From Belliella filtrata (GTDB lineage Bacteria > Bacteroidota > Bacteroidia > Cytophagales > Cyclobacteriaceae), in NCBI RefSeq assembly GCF_022549775.1, contig NZ_JAKZGP010000007.1:1-64000 (forward strand): DNA of 64,000 bases, written 5' to 3'. A program made the position numbers and the translations under genes. Under the pieces are notes generated by a model, which was not told the DNA's origin, ran no database searches, and was given only the letters and a program-made list of their open reading frames with translations. The first letter of the stretch is position 1; each line of letters starts with the position of its first letter. Shown piece by piece: positions 1 through 8,142 of the stretch.

Positions 1-73
1 TTTCCAATTCCTCTACTACTTGCTTCTTGAAGCTAATACTGTACCGCTTGAACTCTCGAACACTTTTTGTCAT
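1..73 (-). CDS. Transposase OrfA N-terminus (IS3-type), cut by the left end
   Basis: An ATG on the minus strand at 73-71 opens a frame that runs off the window, giving 24 residues beginning MTKSVREFKRYSISFKKQVV. A basic RRYS/SFKxQVVxxLE opening is typical of the helix-turn-helix first ORF (OrfA) of IS3-family elements in Bacteroidota. Only the first helix is visible, so no terminal inverted repeat or OrfB can be checked. It would point to an insertion sequence just left of hutH. Family assignment rests on one short stretch and is moderate. Confidence 0.55.
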   Translation of the reverse strand, partial: MTKSVREFKRYSISFKKQVVEELE

Positions 74-225
74 GTTTTTCCCAATTTTAGTTTGATTTAA
101 TTTGTCAAGCTATTTCAGGACATGACATCTTTGTCTAATTTCTCGCATCTCGTCTCTCGAATCTAATCTTCAATTAATATTTATCTCCTATTTTTTTTGG
201 TACCTTAGAGACTTAGTGACTTTTT

Positions 226-1794
226 TTAAAATCTATCAAAATCCCCCGACCATTGCGTCTCAAACTCTAATTCTTCTTTTTTTGCTACTTCTCGCGCTAA
301 GATAAGCAATTCCCCACTTCTGATGATTTCAATGGCGGTTTCCATATCTTCATACATGATTTGATCTTCGGTGATATGCTTGATTTTGGTACGTACATGC
401 TCGTAGAGGGCAGTCATGATTTTTCCTGATTTCATTGGTGCATGAAAATCTACAGCTTGCGCAGCACAGAATAACTCTACACCTAATATTTTCTCTACAT
501 TTTCGATCACTTGTAAGGCCTTTCTAGCTCCAATGCTTCCCATACTTACATGATCCTCTTGACCCAAAGATGTTGGAATGCTGTCAGCGGAGGACGGAAA
601 ACATAAACCCTTATTTTCACTGGCAAGGGCAGCTGTAGTATATTGAGGGATCATAAATCCTGAGTTTAGGCCTGTTTCTTTGAGAAGTAGTTTAGGAACT
701 CCAGGGGTGTCACCTTCCAAGGAAAGATATATTCTTCTATCAGAGATATTGCCGATTTCGGATGCGGCCAAACAAGCATAATCCAGAGGCATGGCAATGG
801 GTTGACCGTGGAAATTGCCACCGCTGATGGTGTGGTTTTCGTCAAATACCACTGGGTTGTCAGTCACTGAGTTGATCTCTGTTTCAAGCATCTGCTTCAG
901 GTGCAGCCATGCATTGCGTGAAGCTCCGTGAACTTGTGGCATACAGCGCAAAGAATAAGGATCCTGCACCCGTGCACAGGTTGCATGGGAATGCACGATT
1001 TCAGATTCGTGTAAGAGGTTCAGGATGGTTTGGGCTACGTGCTGATTACCTGCGTAGGGACGTAGTTGATGGAGCTCTGCGGAAAATGGCTTGATCGAAC
1101 CCAGCAATCCTTCTAACATCATGGCACCCGTGAGATCTGCATGGGCAAGGATATTGTAAAACCGCTCCAAAACTTTCACGCCAAAGGCGGCGATAAATTG
1201 TGTGCCATTGATCAATCCCAATCCCTCTTTGGGTCCAAGGTGAATGGGGGATAGGTGATGCTCTTGGAGGACTGTAGCTGCCGATAGTATTTTCTCACCT
1301 ACATGTACCTTCCCCAAACCAATCAGCGGCAAAAACAAATGGGAAAGAGGAGCGAGGTCACCTGATGCACCTAAAGAACCTTGTTTGGGTACCAATGGAA
1401 TGATATCATTTTCAATGTGCCAAAGTATCCTATCCAAAGTCTGTTCCTGAATGCCTGAGTATCCCTTGGCAAGCGCATGTAACTTCAGGATCAGCATCAG
1501 TTTGGAAATCTCCACAGGAATAGGCTCGCCCACACCTACTGCATGGCTTTTGAGTAGGTTTTCTTGGAGTTTCTGAGTCTGATCGGGAGAGATCAATGTG
1601 GTACATAATGGTCCAAAACCAGTGTTGATGCCATATACCGGTTTGCCATTAGCTACGATTTTTTCTATAGCAGCAGCACTTACCCGTACTTTTTCGCGGG
1701 TTTCAGGAGTTAGTATACCTCTTATTTCCCCTCTAGCGATGCCCAGGGCTATGGAAGGAGTAAGGTGTTGTTGGCCGTATTGGAAGGTTTTCAT
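226..1794 (-). CDS. hutH: Histidine ammonia-lyase
   Basis: Catalyses non-oxidative deamination of L-histidine to trans-urocanate and ammonia, the first step of histidine utilisation, in the cytosol. The 522-residue product matches the usual family length. Residues 143-145 (Ala-Ser-Gly in GASGDLAPL) form the self-made MIO electrophile, and the surrounding GSLGASGD signature and the VTDNPV and GNFHGQP blocks are intact. The start at 1794 has no in-frame rival nearby. No other hut gene (hutU, hutI, hutG) lies beside it here; the upstream neighbour is a decayed GxxExxY gene. A phenylalanine/tyrosine ammonia-lyase or aminomutase is the alternative, but the histidase-type overall sequence makes hutH most likely. 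Confidence 0.92.
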   Translation of the reverse strand: MKTFQYGQQHLTPSIALGIARGEIRGILTPETREKVRVSAAAIEKIVANGKPVYGINTGFGPLCTTLISPDQTQKLQENLLKSHAVGVGEPIPVEISKLMLILKLHALAKGYSGIQEQTLDRILWHIENDIIPLVPKQGSLGASGDLAPLSHLFLPLIGLGKVHVGEKILSAATVLQEHHLSPIHLGPKEGLGLINGTQFIAAFGVKVLERFYNILAHADLTGAMMLEGLLGSIKPFSAELHQLRPYAGNQHVAQTILNLLHESEIVHSHATCARVQDPYSLRCMPQVHGASRNAWLHLKQMLETEINSVTDNPVVFDENHTISGGNFHGQPIAMPLDYACLAASEIGNISDRRIYLSLEGDTPGVPKLLLKETGLNSGFMIPQYTTAALASENKGLCFPSSADSIPTSLGQEDHVSMGSIGARKALQVIENVEKILGVELFCAAQAVDFHAPMKSGKIMTALYEHVRTKIKHITEDQIMYEDMETAIEIIRSGELLILAREVAKKEELEFETQWSGDFDRF

Positions 1795-1820
1795 ATGGTT
1801 CTTATTGTTTCTCGCAAAGT

Positions 1821-1835
1821 CACAAAGGCACTAAG
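1821..1835. repeat. Left copy of a 15-bp inverted repeat flanking the GxxExxY pseudogene
   Basis: The sequence CACAAAGGCACTAAG here is the exact reverse complement of CTTAGTGCCTTTGTG at 2661-2675. Related imperfect phrases of the same 'cacaaaggcactaag' type also occur at about 1873-1887 and 2608-2622. The two exact copies bracket the decayed gene at 2062-2468. Confidence 0.7.
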
Positions 1836-1904
1836 AGTTATTTCAAGGTGTTTTTTATTAGCAAATTGAAACCTTAGTGCTTTCATGGCATTACAAATAC
1901 ATTT

Positions 1905-1912
1905 CAAAATTA
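1905..1912 (-). promoter_or_regulatory. Possible -7 promoter element for hutH
   Basis: On the minus strand this reads TAATTTTG, a full match to the Bacteroidota -7 consensus TAnnTTTG, about 110 bases before the hutH start. No clear -33 TTG is seen at the expected 19-base spacing, so this is only a candidate. Confidence 0.35.
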
Positions 1913-2061
1913 GTCAGTTATAAACATAATTATAAATACCAATTTAATGCATTACTAATAACTTCAGGTTATTATAAATTAATCGTTTCAATTTGTTATA
2001 AATCTTGAGCCTTTTGAATTGAATCCGTATTTTGTTTTTTTTAATTTTAAACTTTTAACAA

Positions 2062-2468
2062 ATGGAATTCAATAACCTATAGTTTTGAAAAAGAGAGAAA
2101 AGGAAAGTGTATTGTCAATGCTTGTTTTCTAATTCATAAAAGTATTGGACCTGGTCTTTTAGAGAAGGTTTATGAAGTTTGTCTTACCCATGAGCTTAGA
2201 AAAGCATGTTTGGAAGTTAAAAGGCAAGTAACGATTCCTATTCTATATGATGGAATAAAATTCGATGAGGGCTTGATATTAGATTTACTTGTAGAGGACA
2301 AGGTTATCATTGAGTTGAAATCTGTTGAACAAGTCAATCCAGTGTGGGAAGCTCAAATTATTAGCCATTTGAAGATGACAGGTGTATCCCTGGGCTTTTG
2401 ATAAACTTTAATGACCATTGATAAAGAAAGGGATAAGGAGGTTTCGTTATTTAAAGGGTTGCCACTAA
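2062..2468 (+). pseudogene. GxxExxY-family protein (PD-(D/E)XK-like), broken by frameshifts
   Basis: Three reading frames together spell one family member. The ATG at 2062 gives MEFNNL and then stops. Another frame, open from about 2081 to 2401, contains the name-giving motif as GPGLLEKVYE, the block LDLLVEDKVIIELKSVEQ and EAQIISHLKMTG. It then stops at 2399-2401, where the family normally continues GLLINFN. That continuation (LLINFN, then PLIKKGIRRF) is present in the other two frames up to a stop at 2466-2468. At least three frame changes in about 400 bases make it non-functional. The biochemical role of GxxExxY proteins is not established. Flanking 15-bp inverted repeats suggest the gene and its borders form one unit. 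Confidence 0.8.
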
Positions 2469-2576
2469 GGCTCATAGACACAATGGGAATTGAATAAAAA
2501 ATAATCCAAAAATCATAAAGCACTAACCTCAGAAATAAAATGGTGGCAATACCCAATCCTATCATGTCCATAATTT

Positions 2577-2715
2577 AGATGCCTTTATGACTTAAAAAGC
2601 ATCTTTGTGCCTTAGTGATGTTAAAAATAAACTTAATGCCTTGTGGCAAATTACACCTTCCTTAGTGCCTTTGTGGCATATAATTATCTTTGTGTCTTTG
2701 CGGTAATAAAAACAT
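2577..2715. repeat. Cluster of 'cttagtgcctttgtgg' phrases, right border of the GxxExxY unit
   Basis: This stretch repeats near-identical short phrases: CTTTGTGCCTTAGTG at about 2608, CTTAGTGCCTTTGTG at 2661-2675 (exact inverted partner of 1821-1835) and CTTTGTGTCTTTGCGG at about 2691. It separates the pseudogene from the LysR gene and holds no credible ORF. Such phrases are commonly dispersed in Bacteroidota intergenic regions. Confidence 0.6.
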
Positions 2716-2721
2716 GGAACC

Positions 2722-3594
2722 TTGAACATAGAATTAAGACACCTCGAATACTTTCGTGCCGTTGCTGAAGAACTGAACTTTGGCCGGGCAGCGGAGCGAC
2801 TGTTTATCTCCCAACCAGGTCTCAGCCGACAGATCAAGCAAATGGAGGAGATATTGGAAGTACAACTCTTCGAACGAACTAAGCGGAAAGTAGTACTCAC
2901 CCCTGCAGGACACTTCCTGAAAGCGGAAGTGGATTACATCTTCAATCACCTAGAACTGACCAAAACCCAACTCAAGGAAATTGCTTCGGGTAACATAGGG
3001 GAATTGAGGGTTGGATTTCTAGGCTCTGCAGCTCATACAGTAATTCCTGAGCTCCTCGTCAAAATCTCTCAAACCTATCCAAGCATCCAAACTTCACTTG
3101 AAGAACTCAGTAATGCCATGCAGGTTGAAATGTTGGAAAAAAACAAGCTGGATTTGGGCTTCGTCAGGCTTGCTCGTGTTCCAGAAACATTGAAGATGAA
3201 ATTGGTTCATCAAGATACTTTTTCATTGGTTTTGCCAAAGGATCATTCCTTGTCTGAAGTTGATTTCAAGCATGTTGGGCAATTAAAAGAAGAGAATTTT
3301 ATACTTTTTTCACAGGATTATTCCTCCATTTACTACGATAAAATTATGTCTATTTGTGAAGATAGGGGTTTTTCACCACGCATCACCCATAAGTCTGTGC
3401 ATGCTCTCACCATTTTCAAATTGGTGGAAGCTGGTTTGGGGGTGGCCATTGTGCCGACTTCTTTAAAGCAGGGGTATGATTTGAATGTGAAGTTTCTTGA
3501 ACTGGATAAGATCAAGCAAAAAACGGAGCTGTATGCTGTTTGGAAAAAGGGGAATAGGAATGCGGCATTGGGTAAGGTGTTGGGTTTGATATAA
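2722..3594 (+). CDS. LysR-family transcriptional regulator
   Basis: A 290-residue LysR-type regulator. Residues 1-60 form the winged helix-turn-helix, with the family pattern LRHLEYFRAVAEELNFGRAA followed by LFISQPGLSRQIKQME. Residues from about 90 form the periplasmic-binding-like effector domain (GELRVGFLGSA). The frame starts with TTG at 2722; the ATG at 2714 is out of frame and stops at once, so TTG is the best start. It is not paired head-to-head with an intact gene: a repeat cluster and pseudogene lie to its left and toxin-antitoxin remnants to its right. The effector cannot be inferred. Confidence 0.88.
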   Translation: MNIELRHLEYFRAVAEELNFGRAAERLFISQPGLSRQIKQMEEILEVQLFERTKRKVVLTPAGHFLKAEVDYIFNHLELTKTQLKEIASGNIGELRVGFLGSAAHTVIPELLVKISQTYPSIQTSLEELSNAMQVEMLEKNKLDLGFVRLARVPETLKMKLVHQDTFSLVLPKDHSLSEVDFKHVGQLKEENFILFSQDYSSIYYDKIMSICEDRGFSPRITHKSVHALTIFKLVEAGLGVAIVPTSLKQGYDLNVKFLELDKIKQKTELYAVWKKGNRNAALGKVLGLI

Positions 3595-3750
3595 ATAAAA
3601 AATGATATTGATAGATATATGGTTTATGATATGCCATAGAAATTAGGTGGATATAGAATAGAAATATAATGATGATTATGTGGATATATAGTTGGAAATG
3701 GAGGAGGTCCGAAAAAACAAAATAGCAGTCTACACAATAATAGATCATCA

Positions 3751-3885
3751 AAAGATACCTTCGCAGATTGTTTTCAAGTAAAAAGTTTGTCTGAAAAAAG
3801 GTTTGTGAAGAAAATTGGAGTACTTACAGAACCTGAATTAGCCGAAGTCAAGGTTTGTTTGGCAAAAGTACTGGAGTTTATTTAG
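3751..3885 (+). pseudogene. C-terminal remnant of a MazF/PemK-type toxin
   Basis: The frame ending at the TAG at 3883-3885 encodes KDTFADCFQVKSLSEKRFVK followed by KIGVLTEPELAEVKVCLAKV. This matches the usual C-terminal third of MazF/PemK mRNA interferases (DCFQVRxxxxxRFVKKIGxLxxxELxEV). The N-terminal OB-like barrel is missing: upstream in the same frame is about 26 residues of unrelated sequence, then a stop at 3670. The toxin is dead. It sits just before VapB and VapC fragments. Confidence 0.65.
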
Positions 3886-3970
3886 CTTTTTGGGATATTG
3901 CCTTTTAAGCTAGACCAAGTCAAGAAGCAAAAAATATTATCAAAAACTTGCTATTACACGATACACTATC

Positions 3971-3983
3971 TTTTTTTTTTTTT
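3971..3983. repeat. Run of 13 T residues
   Basis: Thirteen consecutive T bases lie 16 bases before the VapB-like remnant. No stem precedes the tract, so it is not an intrinsic terminator. It could be slippage-prone, but the downstream frame is already broken. Confidence 0.8.
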
Positions 3984-3999
3984 GTAAAAACTTCATAAT

Positions 4000-4202
4000 A
4001 TGAAAGTTAAATCGATAATTCCCCAGGAATTGATTAAAGAAGCTATGGGGCTTTCCAAGGCTGATATGATCACAGAGGCTTTGAAGGTGGCCTTAGTTTC
4101 TTACATCCGCTCTCATTAAGTCAAGCAATTGGAGATGCTAATGTGATTGAGCCCTTAGTGTTTAAATACACTGCTCAGGAATTAAGAGATTTGAATCGCC
4201 GA
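4000..4202 (+). pseudogene. VapB-like antitoxin remnant with frameshift
   Basis: The ATG at 4000 opens a 39-residue frame, MKVKSIIPQELIKEAMGLSK then ADMITEALKVALVSYIRSH, ending at 4119. It has the ribbon-helix-helix look of VapB antitoxins (IPxELIxEAMxLS...TEALxxALxxYIR). After the stop, another frame continues without interruption as LSQAIGDANVIEPLVFKYTA to a stop at 4200-4202, suggesting one frameshift in a longer original. The N-terminal DNA-binding half could still be made as a 39-residue peptide. Family call is by pattern only. Confidence 0.5.
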
Positions 4203-4217
4203 TGAGAGGTGTTGTTT

Positions 4218-4304
4218 TTAAATGAATTAAAGCTTTGGACTTTGGATAAAAAGCTAAGAAGGTTCATGGGGTATGGTTTGTTATTTTATCCCTCAAAATT
4301 CTAA
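4218..4304 (+). pseudogene. C-terminal remnant of a VapC-like PIN-domain toxin
   Basis: The frame ending at the TAA at 4302-4304 encodes LKLWTLDKKLRRFMGYGLLF, which resembles the last strand-helix of VapC PIN-domain RNases (xLWTLDKKL). The start and the acidic active-site residues are absent. It directly follows the VapB-like remnant, as expected of a collapsed vapBC pair. Its end overlaps the 3' end of the minus-strand hydrolase by 12 bases. Confidence 0.5.
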
Positions 4305-5327
4305 ATCTCTAACCCAATTCGTAATAAACTCTTTCGGCTCGTGATCCATATTGTAGGCACCCATAATATCCACAGGGTCTTCTTTGAAAAAGTGTCCCAA
4401 CCTATCAAAAACCTTAATTTTTATCTTAGAGTTTTTGATTGATTTCAATAGCTGAGTTTCGCTCTCAGCACTGATAAATTGATCTTTTTCGCCGATCACA
4501 TAAAGTGTTGGGATAGCTAAATTTTCAAAAATGGGTTCGAAGTTTCTTTTGATCATCTCAAGATTGTAAGGTGTGGAGAAGTAAGAGAATTTATTATACC
4601 GTCTTTTGGTGTAGCCGATTTCTTTTGCTTTTCTATAGGCGATTTTCCTTATTTCTTGATTTGGGAGGTGGCTGTTTTTGCCAATTTCATCATTGATGAT
4701 CTCGACTACACTGACTTTTTCTTCTAATGTGTTATACTTGAATTTATCTTTTAGGGTAGGATTGTCATTTTCTAACTGATGTGTAAAAAAGGCTCCATGC
4801 TTTTGGATGGGACTTGCCAAAAAGACAAGAAAATCAGGCTCAATACCTATTTCTATAGCTTCTAAAATACCCATTCCTCCATAACTGTGTCCCAGTATTC
4901 CAAAAATTTTGCCTTCAAGAATAGGAATAGATTTTAGTTTTTCAACCAATTTCTGCAAATCTCTTCCAAGCATAGGGAGGGTATAGCTGTAGTCATTGTA
5001 AGTTCCTGTTGAGCTTCCATTCCCACGTTCATCGTATCTGAAAATAGCTATGTTTTTTTCTAAAAAAGCTTCAGTCAAAAAAGGGTGATTGTGTCTTGTG
5101 TCAGGTCCTGATCCAGGTACGATAAATATAATCTTTGAAAAATCATCAGAAGGCATAATCAAACTGCCGAAAAGCATGATGTTATCTTTATCATTTATAG
5201 CCGAAATCTCTATTTCTGAATATGTTGCCTTCATCTCAATGGTTCTTTCATGAGTGAAGATTTCTTGAGATTTGGCTTGAAAGATAAAAGTGAATGCTAT
5301 TAAAAAGGACGTAATTGATTTTTTCAT
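4293..5327 (-). CDS. Secreted alpha/beta-hydrolase
   Basis: A 344-residue alpha/beta-hydrolase exported by an N-terminal signal peptide (MKKSITSFLIAFTFIFQAKS, cleavage near residue 21). The nucleophile elbow GHSYGG puts the catalytic serine at residue 148. The oxyanion region PGSGPD (71-76) and the RYDERGNGSS block (98-106) are typical of the family. The acid is probably the Asp of GEKDQF and the base the His of RLGHFF near the C-terminus. The substrate is unknown; esters or peptides are both possible. It converges on the toxin-antitoxin remnants and stands alone as a transcription unit. Confidence 0.85.
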   Translation of the reverse strand: MKKSITSFLIAFTFIFQAKSQEIFTHERTIEMKATYSEIEISAINDKDNIMLFGSLIMPSDDFSKIIFIVPGSGPDTRHNHPFLTEAFLEKNIAIFRYDERGNGSSTGTYNDYSYTLPMLGRDLQKLVEKLKSIPILEGKIFGILGHSYGGMGILEAIEIGIEPDFLVFLASPIQKHGAFFTHQLENDNPTLKDKFKYNTLEEKVSVVEIINDEIGKNSHLPNQEIRKIAYRKAKEIGYTKRRYNKFSYFSTPYNLEMIKRNFEPIFENLAIPTLYVIGEKDQFISAESETQLLKSIKNSKIKIKVFDRLGHFFKEDPVDIMGAYNMDHEPKEFITNWVRDLEF

Positions 5328-5511
5328 CTATTAAAAATCTCTAAAATATCTTAGTTTTCAAAGGCATTTAAAGTTTCTTAACAAAATTTAAAATGCTATT
5401 CAGTATCTTACTCATAAGCTATTTTAGTAAAATTATAATGACTTTCCTTCGTGTTTAACTTGTTAGTAGCATTTGGAATTTCTTTCTTTGCATAGGTTAA
5501 AATTGTTTGAT

Positions 5512-6018
5512 ATGATTCGTATGCTATTGATGCTCATTGTTTTTGGATTGTTTTCATGTAATGCCAAAACTGAATTCAAACCCGAATATTTAAGACATAT
5601 AGGGGATATTGTAACTGATTCAAGTTTAGATGATGCAGATTTTGAATTGTGCGGGGAGGAAGATGCTGTGTTGCAATATTTCAATTTTGGAGACTCTGAC
5701 AAGTATGAAGGTGAAAGAATTGCTATTTACGATTACTTTCAAGAACATTATCAGCCTGTATCTATTGATGAATCTGGATGGATTAGGGTACGGTTTATAG
5801 TCAATTGCCATTGGCAAACTGGACGTTTTAGAATGATTGAATCGGATGAAAATTACAATGAAAGACCTTTTGATAAAGCTATTTCTAATCAAATCCTCGA
5901 ATTGACAAAAAGCCTTAAAGGCTGGATTGGTTATGAAAATGAAGAGAGAGGCCTTGATTACTACCAGTATTTGGTATTCAAAATTAAAAATGGATCTATT
6001 GTGGAAATGTTACCCTAA
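5512..6018 (+). CDS. Lipoprotein of unknown function
   Basis: A 168-residue product beginning MIRMLLMLIVFGLFSC, with a lipobox (LFSC) that places the lipidated cysteine near residue 16. The frame is open from a TTG at 5473, but the ATG at 5512 gives a proper lipoprotein signal and is preferred. The mature part is acidic and rich in aromatic residues and carries no motif I recognise. It precedes the TPR gene by 59 bases on the same strand, so the two may be co-transcribed. Confidence 0.65.
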   Translation: MIRMLLMLIVFGLFSCNAKTEFKPEYLRHIGDIVTDSSLDDADFELCGEEDAVLQYFNFGDSDKYEGERIAIYDYFQEHYQPVSIDESGWIRVRFIVNCHWQTGRFRMIESDENYNERPFDKAISNQILELTKSLKGWIGYENEERGLDYYQYLVFKIKNGSIVEMLP

Positions 6019-6077
6019 GATAGGTTTGCCATTGGTAACTGATAACTAATTGAGGTTTTTATTTAATATTGATAGTC

Positions 6078-6905
6078 ATGCATATTAGAAGTTTGATTTT
6101 TGTAGTTTTTATTTCTTTTTTGGGTAAAGCCGCCCATGCACAATACAATTGTGAATGGTTTAAAGCGCAAGGAAATATGGTAAGATACCAAGCTTGTCTC
6201 GAAGCAAATAAATCAAATGAATTCTATCAGTTTAGCAAAGAATTCCATGAAGTTTATGATAGAGTAATGGAAATGGATCCTACATGGGCTTTGCCTTATC
6301 GTGCAAAGTCTGTGTCTTACCTCAAATCAGGAGATTTTATCAATTGGAAAAAGCTTATAGACCAAGCTGTAGCATATGATACAGTTACTTACTTGGGCTA
6401 TAGAGCAGGATGCAGGTTTCAGTTTTTTAGAGATTATACAGGGGCTATAGAGGATTGTTTGCTTCTGAAAAAAGTTATGAATAATGATATGGGATATACT
6501 GCCAATGGTCAGTATCATTTGGATATCGTTTTGGCCTTGAGCTACAAGGCGCTTGGAGATCCAAACAAAGCAATTGAGACAATATTGGAAAGACATCATG
6601 AGGCTAATTACATGATGGGAATATTTGATATGCTTCACCTTGGGGTACTGTATGCAGAGCAAGGTGATTTACAAAAGGCAAAAGCATGTTTTGAAAAGCA
6701 AGAAGCATTCAATGACCTTGCGGAAAACAGGTATTACCTAGCTATGGTTTATAAAAAGCTTGGTCAAAAGAAAAAGTATATCGAGCAATTGGAAAAGGCT
6801 AAATCACTTTATACTATAGGTTTAAAGATGAATGATCCATACCAAGCTCCTATGGATAAAATTTATCTCAAGCAAATAGAGATAGCCCTGGCTGAGCATT
6901 TTTAG
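6078..6905 (+). CDS. Secreted TPR-repeat protein
   Basis: A 275-residue exported protein: signal peptide MHIRSLIFVVFISFLGKAAH, then helical repeats. TPR-like units are visible at about 55-85 (VYDRVMEMDPTWALPYRAKS), 105-130 (AGCRFQFFRDYTGAIEDC), 140-170 (HLDIVLALSYKALGDPNKAI) and 185-245 (LHLGVLYAEQGDLQKAKACF, YYLAMVYKKLGQKKKYIEQL). Such repeats scaffold protein contacts. A TTG start at 6069 is possible, but the ATG at 6078 gives the better signal peptide. Partner and role are unknown. Confidence 0.75.
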   Translation: MHIRSLIFVVFISFLGKAAHAQYNCEWFKAQGNMVRYQACLEANKSNEFYQFSKEFHEVYDRVMEMDPTWALPYRAKSVSYLKSGDFINWKKLIDQAVAYDTVTYLGYRAGCRFQFFRDYTGAIEDCLLLKKVMNNDMGYTANGQYHLDIVLALSYKALGDPNKAIETILERHHEANYMMGIFDMLHLGVLYAEQGDLQKAKACFEKQEAFNDLAENRYYLAMVYKKLGQKKKYIEQLEKAKSLYTIGLKMNDPYQAPMDKIYLKQIEIALAEHF

Positions 6906-7386
6906 AAATACTGTGCTTTGTCATTCTTGTTTGGAATAATAGATTTGATGCGCAAGACATAAGTTACAATACTCAAGATAAGACTCCTCTTTAAATTACA
7001 CATGGGTATTGATAAAGGATGTATATTTCGCCCTATACATATATCAACTTTACATTTCTTTGGCATATTTCACCCTTCATCAGTCTCTCGAATCTTCTCT
7101 CTACATGGTACTTGGTACTTTATACTTCGTACTTTGCACATTTCTCATTTGCTATTTTCCCAACTATCAATAACTTTGCTACTGTTGAGTAAAAAAATTA
7201 CTCATTCAAGCTAAGTTCACCTGTGACTGACAGGGCGAAGCTGTGGACAGGGGAAATGTGCAAATCGTAAATTGTTCAACGTTAATCGTGCATGATTTAA
7301 CGCTTAACCCTCAACACACCCACGAACTCCGACAATGTTAATCGTTAACCGCGCATCACTCAACACTTAACACCCCAACCAACCCC
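6906..7386. other. Non-coding stretch with C/T-rich, phrase-like low-complexity tracts
   Basis: No credible gene. The left part (to about 7077) is ordinary AT-rich spacer. From about 7078 the plus strand becomes a chain of near-repeats: CAGTCTCTCGAATC, then GGTACTTGGTACTTTATACT with CGTACTTTG, and from 7278 CGTTAATCGTGCATG, TTAACGCTTAACCC, AATGTTAATCGTTAACCGCG and CAACACTTAACACC. A 70-residue ORF (7002-7214) inside it has low-complexity content and no start context, and is not a gene. Similar tracts sit at 125-170, 8041-8142 and 26190-26216. Confidence 0.6.
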
Positions 7387-7893
7387 TTGCTCTCCTCCAT
7401 CGTTACTTCCAAAACTAGAATTAAGCTCCTTTTGAAGTTTTTTTCTCATAACAACACAGGATACTTGCGTGCATTGGCGAAGGAGTTTGACGAATCGACT
7501 AATTCGGTACGTGTCGAACTCAATCGGCTGACAGATGCAGGATTATTGGAGACAGTGGATGAAGGTAGGCTCAAGGTTTACAAGGCCAATGAAGGACATC
7601 CATTTTTCTCCGAAATCAGAAATATGGTATCCAAATTCTTTGGACTTGAAGAACTCATGGAGAAAATCGTCCGAAGAATGGGTGCTGTGGACAAAGCTTA
7701 TATCATAGGTGAATATGCCATGGGCAACGATACTGGGGAGATAGAAATTCTCTTGATTGGCAAAAACTTAGACCTTCAATACCTCGAATTTCTAAAAAAC
7801 AAAACCTACGAAAAACTCCAACGCAAAGTCATCGTCCACATTCAGGAAGATGAACTGGAGGAAGTAAAGGGAATTATGATTTTTGGAAGCTAA
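7387..7893 (+). CDS. Winged-helix (ArsR-like) regulator with nucleotidyltransferase-like C-terminus, at head of polysaccharide locus
   Basis: A 168-residue protein. Residues 1-65 are a winged helix-turn-helix (TSKTRIKLLLKFF, LRALAKEFDESTNSVRVELN, RLTDAGLL). Residues 95-168 resemble the strand order of a MNT/Pol-beta-like nucleotidyltransferase (AYIIGEYAMGNDTGEIEIL) without a clear GS...DxD active site, so catalysis is unlikely. Relatives commonly sit at the head of exopolysaccharide or O-antigen loci in Bacteroidota, which fits here. The first usable codon is TTG at 7387, since no ATG precedes the conserved SSIVTSKTRIKL start. It may control the downstream glycosyltransferase operon; this is inference. 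Confidence 0.7.
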   Translation: MLSSIVTSKTRIKLLLKFFSHNNTGYLRALAKEFDESTNSVRVELNRLTDAGLLETVDEGRLKVYKANEGHPFFSEIRNMVSKFFGLEELMEKIVRRMGAVDKAYIIGEYAMGNDTGEIEILLIGKNLDLQYLEFLKNKTYEKLQRKVIVHIQEDELEEVKGIMIFGS

Positions 7894-8040
7894 GATTCTC
7901 TTGCAGAGCGCGTAGAGGGGCAAAGCAACGCAGAGGGTTATGGGGAATAGATAGAGAATTTAGAGATGAGACATACGCTAAAACGAAAAAAGTTGATATT
8001 TGCCTGCAGCGATATTGGTCGGCTAGAGCAATAGTTATCG

Positions 8041-8142
8041 GAACTAAAATCTAAAATCTGAAATCTACAATCTTAGATATGAATGTCTTGATTCTTGTTT
8101 CTTGCCTCTCACATCTAGTCTCTCGCTTCTCGCTTCTCCAAA
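8041..8142. repeat. C/T-rich phrase tract upstream of the DUF6624 gene
   Basis: The plus strand chains AAAATCTAAAATCTGAAATC with TACAATCTTAG, then TTGATTCTTGTTTCTTGCC and TCTCACATCTAGTCTCTCGC with TTCTCGCTTCTCC, running into the ATG at 8143. An almost identical phrase (AAAATCTAATATCTACAATC) appears at 26194-26213, just past the proC stop codon. The 249-bp gap from 7894 also holds a 'gcagagcgcgtagagg...cgcagaggg' phrase at about 7901-7938. No gene is visible. Confidence 0.55.

Noticed and set aside
3971-3983. T13 tract as an intrinsic terminator or phase-variation switch
   Set aside because: No stem precedes it, and the frame downstream is already truncated, so neither role is supported.
7002-7214. 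A 70-residue plus-strand ORF
   Set aside because: It runs through a low-complexity C/T-rich tract, lacks any motif and has no start context. It is treated as spacer.
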